Positions 28,180-38,490 of a stretch of 46,571 nucleotides of DNA are shown here, piece after piece. The number at the start of each line of letters is the position of its first letter. The first letter of the stretch is position 1. This DNA is from Alphaproteobacteria bacterium. GTDB lineage: Bacteria > Pseudomonadota > Alphaproteobacteria > Micavibrionales > Micavibrionaceae. The position numbers and the translations under genes are program-made. Under the pieces are notes generated by a model. The model did not search any database. It saw only the letters and a program-made list of their open reading frames with translations, and was not told the origin of the DNA. Where the stretch lies: NCBI GenBank assembly GCA_022763065.1, contig JALEGH010000031.1, forward strand, positions 1-46,571, given 5' to 3'.

Positions 28180-28253
28180 TCGGTGTTGCAAGAGGTTTTT
28201 AACTTTTTGCGTGTAAGTTATGGACACAAATTAGTAACACAGGAAACTAAAAA

Positions 28254-29096
28254 ATGAATAAACCTAAAAATGCTTTTGGAACAGATATCACACTAAAGGG
28301 TGATGATGTTTACGCACAACTAACAGATGCTGGCCTAACTGAGACGCCTCGTAAACCTGACGTGCGTTTAATTATCAAGAATATCAGTGATGGACCTGTT
28401 CAGTTTAAAAATCCAGGTGGTCATTCAGACGACTTGGAAACCATTCCAAATGAAGGTAAAAATGCTGCTATGGTTGTGGGCGATACCTTGAACGAGCAGA
28501 TGGCAAATGCCGCAATTTTAGAACAAAGATATCAGCTTTCAGCTTATGGATTTGCTACAGATGGGTTTACCTCAACTTTCATTGAAGATATGGAAGCCGG
28601 AGAGTTAAATGATTTGGTCCGAGAAGCTTATGGCCCAGCTCCATTTGATGGACAAGTTGAAAATTTGAAAAACGTTGATTGGACAAATGATGATGGTTCT
28701 GCCGATAATATTTCGCCCGTAAAAGGTGAGAATGTCGCTTACGGTGCGCGTCCTCCTGGTAAAGAACTAGTGTTTATTGCCCGTGTTCCTGATGATGGTA
28801 CAGCTATTCATTTGCAAGGCACAGGAACTGTAGCAGAAAAATTTGTTAGCGATGGTAAGGGCCACAAAGTTATGGCCGTTGGTGTTAGCCCTGTTCTTGA
28901 CGATAATTGGCAACCTACGGGCGAATTTACAACGAAGCCGATTGCCTTGAGCGTTGCCAGAGAATACTATGGCGAACACTTTGCTAAAATTCCTATTGTT
29001 GACCTTAACATGGGTGGGCAGGTTCAGAGTGTAAATTTGAATCCAGCTAAGGTGCAAGCAGCATCTAACGCAAGGCCTGAGAACAATATTGCTTAA
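28254..29096 (+). CDS. Hypothetical protein
   Basis: 280 aa with its own candidate promoter and long 5' leader; acidic, no signal peptide; no family recognised. Confidence 0.6.
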   Translation: MNKPKNAFGTDITLKGDDVYAQLTDAGLTETPRKPDVRLIIKNISDGPVQFKNPGGHSDDLETIPNEGKNAAMVVGDTLNEQMANAAILEQRYQLSAYGFATDGFTSTFIEDMEAGELNDLVREAYGPAPFDGQVENLKNVDWTNDDGSADNISPVKGENVAYGARPPGKELVFIARVPDDGTAIHLQGTGTVAEKFVSDGKGHKVMAVGVSPVLDDNWQPTGEFTTKPIALSVAREYYGEHFAKIPIVDLNMGGQVQSVNLNPAKVQAASNARPENNIA

Positions 29097-29126
29097 CTTG
29101 TAAAAGTGTAGACCAGATGTTTTGTC

Positions 29127-30329
29127 CTACTTCGCCCCACCTGCATGAAACGCACCAATACCCGTTTGGGCGCGCCCGAGGATGAGGGCGTGGATGTCGT
29201 GGGTGCCTTCGTAAGTATTGACGGCCTCCAAATTCATCATGTGACGAATAACGTGATATTCATCGGCAATGCCGTTGCCGCCCAGCATATCGCGGCAGGT
29301 GCGCGCAATTTCTAAGGCTTTGCCGCAATTATTGCGCTTGAACATGGAAATGGCCTCCGGCGCGGCGCGGTCTTCACATCTCAGTTGTCCCAAGCGGAAG
29401 GCCGCATTTAAGGCGAGCGTAATCTCGGTTTGCATATCGGCTAGCTTCTTTTGGATGAGCTGATGAGAGGCCAAAGGTCCGCCATAGACTTCGCGGTCCA
29501 TGACATAATCACGTGTGAGGTGCCAGCACTCCTCCGCCGCGCCAACCACGCCCCAGCTAATGCCGTAACGGGCGGAGTTTAAACACATGAGCGGGGCTTT
29601 CAGGCTATTGGCAAGAGGGAGCTTGTTTTCCTCCGGTACAAAAACCTCATCCATCATGATGCCGCCGGTGACAGAGGCACGAAGAGAGAATTTTCCTTCA
29701 ATCTTGGGACCTTCTAAGCCCTCCATACCCTTTTCAAGAATAAGCCCAATAACCTTGCCCTCATCATCCTTGGCCCAGACGACAAACACATCGGCAATGG
29801 GGGAATTGGTAATCCATTGCTTGGAACCGGAAACTTTGTATCCACCTTTCGTTGATTTGGCTCGTGTTTTCATGGTGGAAGGATCGGAACCGCCATCAGG
29901 TTCGGTGAGGCCAAAGCACCCGATCAACTCACCACTGGCCAAACCGGGCAGGAATTTTTCTTTTTGCGCGTCGGAGCCGAAGCTGTAAATCGGGTACATC
30001 ACTAGGGAAGATTGAACGGATAACGCGGAGCGATAAGAAGAATCCACGCGCTCCATCTCGCGGGCAATAAGCCCATAGGAAATTTGCGACACACCGGGGC
30101 AGCCATATCCCTCAATGGTGGGACCGAGAAGCCCGAGCGCCCCCATCTTTTTCATGATGTCCTGATCAAACACTTCATGCCGGTTGGCCTCGATAATGCC
30201 GGGCATCAGCTCCTTTTGTGCAAAATCATGGGCGCTGTCACGGACCATGCGTTCTTCATCGCTCAAGAGTTCGTCAAGGAGGAGGGGGTCTTGCCAGTTA
30301 AATTCTGCTCTTTTCACTTCTTTTGTCAT
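29127..30329 (-). CDS. gcdH: Acyl-CoA dehydrogenase, glutaryl-CoA dehydrogenase type
   Basis: [80 protein letters not shown] start trimmed to [12 protein letters not shown]. Confidence 0.92.
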   Translation of the reverse strand: MTKEVKRAEFNWQDPLLLDELLSDEERMVRDSAHDFAQKELMPGIIEANRHEVFDQDIMKKMGALGLLGPTIEGYGCPGVSQISYGLIAREMERVDSSYRSALSVQSSLVMYPIYSFGSDAQKEKFLPGLASGELIGCFGLTEPDGGSDPSTMKTRAKSTKGGYKVSGSKQWITNSPIADVFVVWAKDDEGKVIGLILEKGMEGLEGPKIEGKFSLRASVTGGIMMDEVFVPEENKLPLANSLKAPLMCLNSARYGISWGVVGAAEECWHLTRDYVMDREVYGGPLASHQLIQKKLADMQTEITLALNAAFRLGQLRCEDRAAPEAISMFKRNNCGKALEIARTCRDMLGGNGIADEYHVIRHMMNLEAVNTYEGTHDIHALILGRAQTGIGAFHAGGAK

Positions 30330-30370
30330 GGGTATAGTGTGTAATTTTGTCATAGGGTAGTGTATAGCAC

Positions 30371-30595
30371 ATGAAAAAAGGACCACTCAATACAAATAAT
30401 AGCGCTTTAGCTGGACGGGAAATCATTATCGAATTTTTCCCCGTGGGCCAGTTGGTGAAGGTCTCCGCCATGGATAGCGCGACGCTCACCGAAATCTCCA
30501 TTCAAGGCCCGGCGAGTGCGGGCGAAGAAGTCTTGCAGCGCAACGCGCTCAAGCGCCTTGAGTATGTGTTGAGAAAGAAGGGAATTATTGGATAG
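30371..30595 (+). CDS. Small conserved alphaproteobacterial-type protein (DUF6898-like)
   Basis: 74 aa; [56 protein letters not shown]. Confidence 0.6.
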   Translation: MKKGPLNTNNSALAGREIIIEFFPVGQLVKVSAMDSATLTEISIQGPASAGEEVLQRNALKRLEYVLRKKGIIG

Positions 30596-30653
30596 GGCTT
30601 GACAGCTAGGGGTTATGTTTATAGTTTTTCCCTAATATATTACAGGGAGAGCA

Positions 30654-31439
30654 ATGATGAGTACGCAAACAGGACAGAAATCAGAGATAGCAAGCGCGGT
30701 TGAAGAGGCTTTTACCGATAAAAAAGCAAGCGTGGAAGAGGCGAGAGCAAATAACCGTACAGCATTAAATGCATTGGAAGAGGGCTTGTTTGAAGTCTCG
30801 AAACAGGTTGCTGCAAACAGCGAAGGATGTCTGGATATTTATCGCTATGGTGGTGTTAAAACATCAAATCATCAAAGCCATGATGGTTCTTATCACATGA
30901 CACAGACTTATGTTTTGGCTTTTTCAAAGAAAAGAGGTTGGGGGTATGACCATGTGCTTTTCATTCGCCATTCTTGCGGGCATTTAAATAACGTGAATTT
31001 CAAAAAGGTAGATAATAGGCAAGAGTTGGGCCATCCTTATCAATCAATTTCTGTATTTGATTATGTGGATTATGAGCCCGATAAATCAGGTCTCAGATTT
31101 GGTTATCCTGAGTTGAAAGATGTCTTGAAACGTTTGGCTGGCGATAAGGTTGAAATTGGAAATGTATTTAACGGGCAGTTGAATAATCCGCAGCAGGCAA
31201 TACGAACTGTTGTTGTTACCTTGGGTAAATATTATGCGGAACTTATGCAGCCCGATGCAAAGATGTCGGACCTAAATATTCATATTGATTTAGATGACAG
31301 GGTTGCCGATGTTATGCTTGAGCATAGTGGCCTCTTGGCGGGCCGTTCGGGTATGACATTTCCGCCGGAGCTGGTTCGTATCAGACCCAAAACTGCTCAA
31401 GTTCTAAAAATTCTGTTGGACCGGGTTTTCGGTTCATAA
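30654..31439 (+). CDS. Hypothetical protein
   Basis: 261 aa; SD GGGAGA before ATGATG; no family recognised. Confidence 0.6.
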   Translation: MMSTQTGQKSEIASAVEEAFTDKKASVEEARANNRTALNALEEGLFEVSKQVAANSEGCLDIYRYGGVKTSNHQSHDGSYHMTQTYVLAFSKKRGWGYDHVLFIRHSCGHLNNVNFKKVDNRQELGHPYQSISVFDYVDYEPDKSGLRFGYPELKDVLKRLAGDKVEIGNVFNGQLNNPQQAIRTVVVTLGKYYAELMQPDAKMSDLNIHIDLDDRVADVMLEHSGLLAGRSGMTFPPELVRIRPKTAQVLKILLDRVFGS

Positions 31440-31490
31440 GACTTATATTTCTATTGCTTTTTAGCGCTTAAAACGCCTATAAATCGAAGC

Positions 31491-31925
31491 ATGACAATGA
31501 AAGTTGCGATTGCTTGTGATCATGGTGGGGTGGGCTTGAAAGGCTATCTCAAAGATAATATTGAGGCTGAGTGGCTTGATCTGGGAACGGATGGCACCGA
31601 TTCCGTTGATTACCCTGATTTTGGATATAAGCTGGCTGAAGCGGTGGCCGATGGTGAGGTCGAGTTTGGCATTGCGATTTGCGGTTCTGGAATCGGGATA
31701 TCTATGGCCTGTAACCGACATCCGAAAATCCGCGCGGCTGTTTGCACCAATACAACGATGGCGCGGCTGACACGGATTGACAATAACGCCAATATTTTAT
31801 GCTTAGGTGCACGCCTCACGGGTGAGATTTTGGCCAAGGATATCGTGGAGGAATTTTTGAAAACACCGTTTGAGGCGGGCGGGCGCCACGCACGCCGCGT
31901 AAATAAATTGGATAAAGTTTTTTAA
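31491..31925 (+). CDS. rpiB: Ribose 5-phosphate isomerase B
   Basis: 144 aa; [42 protein letters not shown]. Confidence 0.96.
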   Translation: MTMKVAIACDHGGVGLKGYLKDNIEAEWLDLGTDGTDSVDYPDFGYKLAEAVADGEVEFGIAICGSGIGISMACNRHPKIRAAVCTNTTMARLTRIDNNANILCLGARLTGEILAKDIVEEFLKTPFEAGGRHARRVNKLDKVF

Positions 31926-31956
31926 CTATAAATCAATAACGAGGTTAGAGGAAGAT

Positions 31957-33261
31957 ATGGTTGAAGCACTAAGGGAAGAAGACATGCAAGACAGTGAATT
32001 TTTTACGGCCCATGTCAATGACACCGACCCTGAGATCACACAGGCCATTGAGGATGAGCTTGAGCGCCAGCAAAACTCAATTGAGCTGATCCCGTCTGAA
32101 AATATTGTCTCATTGGCGGTGTTACAGGCGCAAGGGTCTATTCTTACCAATAAATATGCCGAAGGGCTGCCGGGTAAGCGTTATTACGGCGGGTGCGAAT
32201 ATGTTGATGTGGCTGAAGAGCTGGCGATCAAACGCGTATGTAAGCTGTTTGATTGTAATTTCGCCAATGTGCAGCCGCATTCCGGCGCACAGGCCAATCA
32301 GGCAGTCTATTTGGCGTTGTTGCAACCGGGGGACAAGGTGTTAGGGATGCGTTTGGATCACGGTGGGCATTTGACGCATGGCTCTCCGGTTAATCAGTCA
32401 GGTCTGTGGTTTGATTTTGAGAGCTATGGTGTGAGCGATGAGGATCAGCAAATTGATTTTAAGGAGGTGCGGGAGAAGGCGCTTTCTCATAAGCCCAAGA
32501 TGATTGTCTGCGGCGCGTCGGCTTATTCCCGCGCGATTGACTGGTCAAAATTCCGTGAGATTGCTGATGAGGTCGGGGCGTATTTATTTGTTGATATGGC
32601 CCATTATGCGGGGCTTGTCGCGGGTGGGGCTTATCCTTCACCATTGCCGCATGCGGATGTGGTGACAACGACGACCCATAAGACCTTGCGCGGACCTCGC
32701 GGTGGTTTGATCCTTTGCAATGATGAAGATATGGCCAAGAAAATCAACAAGGCGGTCTTTCCGGGCTTACAGGGCGGGCCGCTCATGCATGTGATTGCGG
32801 CCAAGGCGGTGGCTTTTGGGGAGGCGCTTAAACCCGAATTTAAAGACTACGCCAAGCAGATCGTAGAAAACGCGCAAGCGATGGCGGCAAGCTTGGAGGC
32901 GCGGGGGCATAAAATTGTTTCTGGCGGTACGGATTCCCATGTGATGATTGTGGATCTGCGCGGGAAGTCCTTTTTTGGCAAGCATGCGGAGAAATCTTTG
33001 GACCGGGCTGGATTGACCTGCAACAAAAATACGGTGCCGAATGACCCGGAAGGGCCGTTTACGACTTCGGGCATTCGTATCGGAACACCGGCCATTACGA
33101 CCAGAGGCTTTGGTGTGGAGGAATGTAAGCAGGTGGGTGAGATGATTGCCGATGTGTTGGATGCGCTCGAAAAATCTGATGACCCGCAAGAAAATACCGA
33201 TGTGGAAGAGACCGTGAAGGAACGGGTGGAAGAGCTTTGTGCGGCTTTTCCGATTTATTAA
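31957..33261 (+). CDS. glyA: Serine hydroxymethyltransferase
   Basis: 434 aa; [44 protein letters not shown] (PLP Lys). Confidence 0.97.
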   Translation: MVEALREEDMQDSEFFTAHVNDTDPEITQAIEDELERQQNSIELIPSENIVSLAVLQAQGSILTNKYAEGLPGKRYYGGCEYVDVAEELAIKRVCKLFDCNFANVQPHSGAQANQAVYLALLQPGDKVLGMRLDHGGHLTHGSPVNQSGLWFDFESYGVSDEDQQIDFKEVREKALSHKPKMIVCGASAYSRAIDWSKFREIADEVGAYLFVDMAHYAGLVAGGAYPSPLPHADVVTTTTHKTLRGPRGGLILCNDEDMAKKINKAVFPGLQGGPLMHVIAAKAVAFGEALKPEFKDYAKQIVENAQAMAASLEARGHKIVSGGTDSHVMIVDLRGKSFFGKHAEKSLDRAGLTCNKNTVPNDPEGPFTTSGIRIGTPAITTRGFGVEECKQVGEMIADVLDALEKSDDPQENTDVEETVKERVEELCAAFPIY

Positions 33262-33281
33262 TGAAGGTAGAATAGTACTTT

Positions 33282-33791
33282 ATGCGCTGCCCATTTTGTC
33301 AAAGCGATGATTCACAAGTAAAGGACTCTCGTCCGACGGAGGATAATTCTTCTATCCGCCGTCGCCGTGTCTGCTCGGCTTGTGGTGGGCGCTTTACAAC
33401 GTTTGAACGCATTCAACTGCGTGATATGCTCGTGATTAAATCAGACGGGAAGCAGCAGGCTTTTGACCGTGACAAGATTACCCGTTCTATGAGCATCGCA
33501 CTTCGTAAACGCCCTATAGATATGGAGACAATCGAAAAGGCCACTAATGGCATTGTCAGGCAGCTTGAAAGTACGGGGGAGAGCGAGTTTTCGGCCTCTG
33601 AAATCGGGGATCTGGTGATGCAGGCTTTGGTTGAGCTCGATATTGTGGGCTATATCCGTTATGTTTCTGTCTATAAGGATTTCCGCAATCCGGAAGATTT
33701 TGATGCCTTTTTGGAAGAGGTTCGGGAGCTTCAAAAGGAACAGACCCACAAAGATGCTCAAAAGAAAAAATCTATCAAAGCGGCGGCTTAA
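33282..33791 (+). CDS. nrdR: Transcriptional repressor NrdR
   Basis: 169 aa; N-terminal zinc ribbon [17 protein letters not shown]...[20 protein letters not shown]-cone domain. Confidence 0.97.
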   Translation: MRCPFCQSDDSQVKDSRPTEDNSSIRRRRVCSACGGRFTTFERIQLRDMLVIKSDGKQQAFDRDKITRSMSIALRKRPIDMETIEKATNGIVRQLESTGESEFSASEIGDLVMQALVELDIVGYIRYVSVYKDFRNPEDFDAFLEEVRELQKEQTHKDAQKKKSIKAAA

Positions 33792-33805
33792 GATAGATAA
33801 AATCT

Positions 33806-34912
33806 ATGAAATTGAATGATATCCATCATATGCGCAGCGCCTTGAATCTGGCGCGTCGTGGTTGGGGCCGCGTGTGGCCAAACCCGTCTGTGGGGTGCGT
33901 GGTGGTGGATAGTGCCGGACATGTTGTGGGCCGCGCACGAACGGCAGATGGCGGGCGTCCTCATTCGGAAACCCAAGCCCTTAAAATGGCTGGAGAATAC
34001 GCAAAAGGGGCAACTGCTTATGTCACGTTGGAGCCGTGCGCGCATGTGGGGGAAACGCCCTCTTGTGCAGAAGAATTAGTGAAGGCGGGAGTGGCCCGGG
34101 TTGTGATTGCTGCACTTGACCCTGATCCACGTACAAGTGGAGGCGGTGTTGAAATTCTAAAGAAGGCTGGAATTGAGGTTGTTACAGGCGTTTTAGAAGA
34201 AGAGGCCAGAGCGCTTAATGCCGGTTTTATGAATCGGTTTCAGTCAGACTCACGGCCTTTTGTCACGCTCAAGACCGCGACAACGCTGGATGGTAAAATC
34301 GCGACAAGCACAGGTCAGTCGAAATGGATTACCGGAGAATTGGCGCGAAAGCGCGGTCATTTGCTGAGGTCTCAACATGATGCAATTGCTGTGGGGGTGA
34401 ATACAATTTTGGAGGATAATCCTGCACTGACAACGCGGATTGAGGGTGTCAATCATGCGCCGGTGCGAATTGTTTTTGATACGAATTTGCGCCTTGCCGG
34501 ATTAGAGCAGGTTTTTAAAAATATAAGCCAAGCTCCTGTTTGTATTATAACTTCTTGTAATCTAGACAGTCCAAAAGCTGAAGCCTTCATAAAGCGCGGT
34601 GCGAAACTCATCACTGTTCCAAAAGGGGGCTACGGGCATGTGGATTTGGAAGTAGCTTTGGCCGAGATTTCAAAATTGGGCATTACCCGTTTGATGGTTG
34701 AAGGCGGGGCAGCGCTGCTCACCTCTTTTATCAGGATTGGTGCATTTGACGAGCTTTATTGGTTCAAAGCACCGAGCCTGATCGGTGCGGATGGTTTGTC
34801 CAATGTTGGTGTTCTTAATATTCAAAAATTAGATCAGAAGATAAGTCTAACCCCTTTAAAAACCATAAAATTAGGTGAAGATATGCTGGATATTTATGCG
34901 GCAAGGGCGTAA
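33806..34912 (+). CDS. ribD: Bifunctional diaminohydroxyphosphoribosylaminopyrimidine deaminase / 5-amino-6-(5-phosphoribosylamino)uracil reductase
   Basis: 368 aa; PNPSVGCVVVD, HSETQAL, TLEPCAHVGETPSCAEELV; reductase domain TLKTATTLDGKIATSTGQSKWITG. Confidence 0.96.
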   Translation: MKLNDIHHMRSALNLARRGWGRVWPNPSVGCVVVDSAGHVVGRARTADGGRPHSETQALKMAGEYAKGATAYVTLEPCAHVGETPSCAEELVKAGVARVVIAALDPDPRTSGGGVEILKKAGIEVVTGVLEEEARALNAGFMNRFQSDSRPFVTLKTATTLDGKIATSTGQSKWITGELARKRGHLLRSQHDAIAVGVNTILEDNPALTTRIEGVNHAPVRIVFDTNLRLAGLEQVFKNISQAPVCIITSCNLDSPKAEAFIKRGAKLITVPKGGYGHVDLEVALAEISKLGITRLMVEGGAALLTSFIRIGAFDELYWFKAPSLIGADGLSNVGVLNIQKLDQKISLTPLKTIKLGEDMLDIYAARA

Positions 34913-34922
34913 AGTCTGATCC

Positions 34923-35525
34923 ATGTTTACGGGAATTATCAAAGATATCGGCATGGTGCAATCTGTGTGCAAGCAAGAGGGCGAAGATTTGCGTCTTCGT
35001 ATTCAGACCTCCCTTGATTTATCCGGGAGTGAAATTGGTGCGTCTATCGCCTGTGCGGGGTGTTGCCTCACAGTCATTGAGAAGGCGGGCAATAGCTTTG
35101 ATGTAGAGGTATCAGCAGAAAGCATTTCAAAAACCACAATCGGGGAATGGGAAGTGGGTGCCAAAATCAATCTGGAACCTGCGCTCAAAATGGGGGATGA
35201 TCTGGGCGGGCACATTGTTTCGGGCCATGTGGACGGTCTGGGGAGTTGCGTTGAGGTGAAGCCGGAAGGTGATTCCCACCGTTTGAAATTTGAGCTGCCG
35301 CAAGAGCTTGCAGGTTTTATCGCGCCGAAAGGCTCCATAACCCTTGATGGGATTTCCCTCACAGTGAACGAAGTTGAAGGCAATGTCTTTGGTGTGAATA
35401 TTATCCCCCATACATGGGAGATGACGACATTGGGAGGCATCAAAGAGGGGCAGCAGGTTCATATTGAGATTGACATGCTGGCGCGCTATGTTGCGCGGCT
35501 TTTGGAGGTGCAAAGATATGGGTGA
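34923..35525 (+). CDS. ribE: Riboflavin synthase alpha chain
   Basis: 200 aa; MFTGIIKDIGMV; duplicated lumazine-binding domains; GHIVSGHVDGLG. Confidence 0.96.
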   Translation: MFTGIIKDIGMVQSVCKQEGEDLRLRIQTSLDLSGSEIGASIACAGCCLTVIEKAGNSFDVEVSAESISKTTIGEWEVGAKINLEPALKMGDDLGGHIVSGHVDGLGSCVEVKPEGDSHRLKFELPQELAGFIAPKGSITLDGISLTVNEVEGNVFGVNIIPHTWEMTTLGGIKEGQQVHIEIDMLARYVARLLEVQRYG

Positions 35526-35553
35526 TCTTGTGCGTAAAACCGGTGAGGAAAGA

Positions 35554-36633
35554 ATGTCTGATTTATCTTCTATCGAAGATATTATTGCAGATGTCAGGTG
35601 CGGTAAACCTGTCATTATTGTTGATGATGAGGACCGGGAGAATGAAGGGGACTTTATCATCGCGGCGCAAATGGCCACACCGGAGAATATTAATTTTATG
35701 GCACGTCATGGCCGTGGGCTGATCTGTATGCCGATGGAAGAGGCACATATTGACCGTTTGGGCTTGGAGCTGATGGGGCGGGGGAATAATACCCATCGCC
35801 GCACGGCCTTTACCGTCTCGATCGAGGCGAAAGAGGGTGTGACAACGGGGATTTCAGCCGCAGACCGGGCGCATACGATCCAAACCGCGATCCGCGCGGA
35901 AAGCGGACCGGAAGATATCGCCACGCCGGGGCATGTTTTCCCCTTGCGCGCCCGCTCAGGCGGGGTGTTGGTGCGCGCTGGGCATACGGAGGCGGCTGTC
36001 GATTTGGCGCGGCTTGCCGAGTTTTCAGGTGCTGGTGTGATTTGTGAGATCATGAATGAGGACGGCACAATGGCGCGGCTTGCCGATCTTTTAGACATCG
36101 CACAGCACCATGATATCAAGGTGGGAACGATCGCAGATTTGATTGCGCATCGCAGGCGCACGGAAAAGCTCATTGAAAAGATCAATAATTTTGACTTTAC
36201 AAGCTCTTATGGCGGAAAGTTTAAAGCTCACTTATATGCAAGTAAGGTTCATTATGCGGAGCATGTGGCGCTTGTTAAGGGTGATATTTCGGGGCAAGAA
36301 CCGGTTTTGGTGCGTATGCATGCGCTCAATATTATGCGCGATGTGTTGGGAGGGGGCGATCCTATTTTAGAATTATCTATGCGCCAAATTGAAGAGGCGG
36401 GGCGCGGGGTTTTGGTGCTTTTGCGTCCACCCAATGCGAAGAGCTTGTCACAAAGTTTAAGTGAAGAGCAAAAAGAAAAGCCGGATGCCATCCGTGATTA
36501 TGGTGTGGGTGCGCAAATTTTGCTGGATTTAGGTGTGAAAAATATGACTTTATTGACCAATAAGCCGAAGGCTGTGATAGGCTTGGAAGGTTATGGGTTA
36601 AATATTAGCGGGTATGAACCGATTAAAGGGTAA
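35554..36633 (+). CDS. ribB: 3,4-dihydroxy-2-butanone 4-phosphate synthase fused to a degenerate GTP cyclohydrolase II-like domain (RibBX type)
   Basis: RibB domain: VIIVDDEDRENEGDFIIAA, GRGLICMP, HRRTAFTVSIEAKEGVTTGISAADRA, HTEAAVDL. The C-terminal domain lacks the GCHII cysteines. Best start is the ATG at 35554 with SD GAGGAAAG; an alternative ATG at 35518 overlaps the ribE stop. Confidence 0.93.
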   Translation: MSDLSSIEDIIADVRCGKPVIIVDDEDRENEGDFIIAAQMATPENINFMARHGRGLICMPMEEAHIDRLGLELMGRGNNTHRRTAFTVSIEAKEGVTTGISAADRAHTIQTAIRAESGPEDIATPGHVFPLRARSGGVLVRAGHTEAAVDLARLAEFSGAGVICEIMNEDGTMARLADLLDIAQHHDIKVGTIADLIAHRRRTEKLIEKINNFDFTSSYGGKFKAHLYASKVHYAEHVALVKGDISGQEPVLVRMHALNIMRDVLGGGDPILELSMRQIEEAGRGVLVLLRPPNAKSLSQSLSEEQKEKPDAIRDYGVGAQILLDLGVKNMTLLTNKPKAVIGLEGYGLNISGYEPIKG

Positions 36634-36637
36634 TTCG

Positions 36638-37114
36638 ATGGAAACAGATTATAAAGAAGAGCCGCATGTCTTGATTGTGGAAGCACCATTTTATGAGGAT
36701 ATTGCCGCGATGCTCGCCAAAGGGGCTATTGATGTGCTGGAAGAAGCGGGAGCGAGCTATGACCGGATGAGCGTGCCCGGAGCTTTGGAAATTCCTGCCG
36801 CTATCCAGTATGCGGTGAAAAGTCTGGAGTTTTATACCTCCCGCAGGCGCTATGATGCTTTTGTCGCTCTGGGCTGTGTGATCAGGGGGGAAACTTCCCA
36901 TTATGATATTGTGGCGGGTGAAAGCGCGCGCGGGCTCATGGATTTGTCGGTGCGCCATACATTGGCTATCGGGAATGGCGTTATCACAACTGAAAATAAA
37001 GATCAGGCGATTGTGCGCGCAGACCCCAAGCAAAAGAATAAGGGAGGGCTAGCGGCTAAAGCAGCGCTCGATATGCTGAATATCAAAGGCCAATTCGGCA
37101 TTTTCCCGAGATAA
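36638..37114 (+). CDS. ribH: 6,7-dimethyl-8-ribityllumazine synthase
   Basis: VPGALEIPAAIQYAV; FVALGCVIRGETSHYDIVAGESARGLMDLS; start trimmed to METDYKEEP. Confidence 0.95.
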   Translation: METDYKEEPHVLIVEAPFYEDIAAMLAKGAIDVLEEAGASYDRMSVPGALEIPAAIQYAVKSLEFYTSRRRYDAFVALGCVIRGETSHYDIVAGESARGLMDLSVRHTLAIGNGVITTENKDQAIVRADPKQKNKGGLAAKAALDMLNIKGQFGIFPR

Positions 37115-37132
37115 GAAGAGGATAGATCGGCC

Positions 37133-37621
37133 ATGTCCTCAACTTCGCAGGCAAAAGTTCCAAAACCGTCAAAGTCGGCGAAAAATAGCGCGGCGCGCCT
37201 TTTGGCGGTGCAGGCGGTGTATCAGATGCTGGGAAGTGAGAATAAAGATAGCCCTGATGATTTAATCAAGGAATTTCTGGCTCACCGCGCCGGTATGGAA
37301 ATTGATGGGGAGACGATGGTTCCTCCGAATGAAGAGCATTTTGTGGGCGTTGTGAGGGGGGTTTCCGAGCATTCTGAACAACTCATTGATATGGTTGCAC
37401 AAAACAGGCGTCTGGGGGTTGAGGAAGGTAAAACGGCGACACTGGAACCGCTGTTAAAGGCGATTTTGCTTTGTGGAGCGTTTGAGCTGATGGTGCTGCA
37501 GGATATTGATGCGCCGCTCATTATTGCCGAATATATGAAGGTGTCCCACGCCTTTTACGAGGATGGCGAGGCCAAAATGGTCAATGCTGTGCTCGATTCT
37601 GTTCGTAAAACCGTGCGCTAG
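37133..37621 (+). CDS. nusB: Transcription antitermination protein NusB
   Basis: 162 aa; SARLLAVQAVYQM; LLCGAFELMVLQDIDAPLIIAEYMKVSHAFYEDGEAKMVNAVLDSV. Confidence 0.93.
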   Translation: MSSTSQAKVPKPSKSAKNSAARLLAVQAVYQMLGSENKDSPDDLIKEFLAHRAGMEIDGETMVPPNEEHFVGVVRGVSEHSEQLIDMVAQNRRLGVEEGKTATLEPLLKAILLCGAFELMVLQDIDAPLIIAEYMKVSHAFYEDGEAKMVNAVLDSVRKTVR

Positions 37622-37800
37622 GCTCGTTATTCGATTTTTTTCTATAATTTTATACAATAGTATGCATTTTCAATGGGTTAGCTTCTGTTTTGGGAAGGAT
37701 TTATTAACCTTTTTGGCGTATCCTTGATAGGGTGGGAATGAAAGATCACTTAAATCTTGATGTGCAAGGTTTAAAGGTCTTTTAAGAGGGCTTTATCGTC

Positions 37801-38298
37801 ATGAAAATACTATTAATGGGATTGATGGCTTTGTTGCTGGTGGGAGCTGGTGCGGCAGGCGGATATTTCTATGTTCAAAAGGCGGCTGTGGCCTCTGCTG
37901 GAGCTATGGATGAGCATGCTAGGGGCGCAAAGCTGGCGAAAGAAAAGGCCTCAATGGAAGCTGAAGAGCTTGCGAAAAGCTTGCGCTTTGTGGAACTTGA
38001 TCCGATTATTCTGCCCATTATTGATGCGCAAGGCGTGACGCAGGTGGTCACGCTGGTGATTTCTATCGAGGTGATAGGAGACGCGAACGCGGAATTTACA
38101 AAGCATATGTCTCCGCGTTTGAAAGACGCTTTTATTCAGGATATGTACGGCGTGTTGAACAGGAAGGCCAGCATGGAAGGCGGTGTCGTGCGTGCGGATG
38201 ATCTGAAGGCACGCCTGTTAAAGGCATCCGGCAAAGTTCTAGGTGAAGACCGCGTCAATGATGTGCTGCTTCAGGTGGTAAGCCAACGCCCGGTTTAA
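37801..38298 (+). CDS. fliL: Flagellar basal-body-associated FliL-like protein
   Basis: 165 aa; one TM, then RFVELDPIILPIIDAQGVTQVVTLVISIEV...RLKDAFIQDMYGVL. Confidence 0.7.
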   Translation: MKILLMGLMALLLVGAGAAGGYFYVQKAAVASAGAMDEHARGAKLAKEKASMEAEELAKSLRFVELDPIILPIIDAQGVTQVVTLVISIEVIGDANAEFTKHMSPRLKDAFIQDMYGVLNRKASMEGGVVRADDLKARLLKASGKVLGEDRVNDVLLQVVSQRPV

Positions 38299-38398
38299 AT
38301 CCCACAATTTTCTCAAATACATAATGTTTTTTCCGTTTGATTTTGCTTATGGGGAAAACTTTTTCTAACTCCTTGCAATCATTCATATAGTTTTGCAC

Positions 38399-38439
38399 CC
38401 TCATGCGGTTATGTAGAGGCCTGCTGGCTTCCTCATGCG
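38399..38439 (+). repeat. Direct repeat CCTCATGCG, 32-bp period, in the hppA leader
   Basis: CCTCATGCG at 38399-38407 and 38431-38439. Confidence 0.6.
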
Positions 38440-38490
38440 TTCGTATATTTCTAACAAATGAAAAATGAGAGAAAATAAGGGGTTTTAATT

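Noticed and set aside
34912-35560. Search for an FMN riboswitch in the rib cluster
   Set aside because: Intergenic gaps before ribD, ribE, ribB and ribH are too short (overlaps to about 15 bp) for an RFN element, and none of the conserved sequence was seen.
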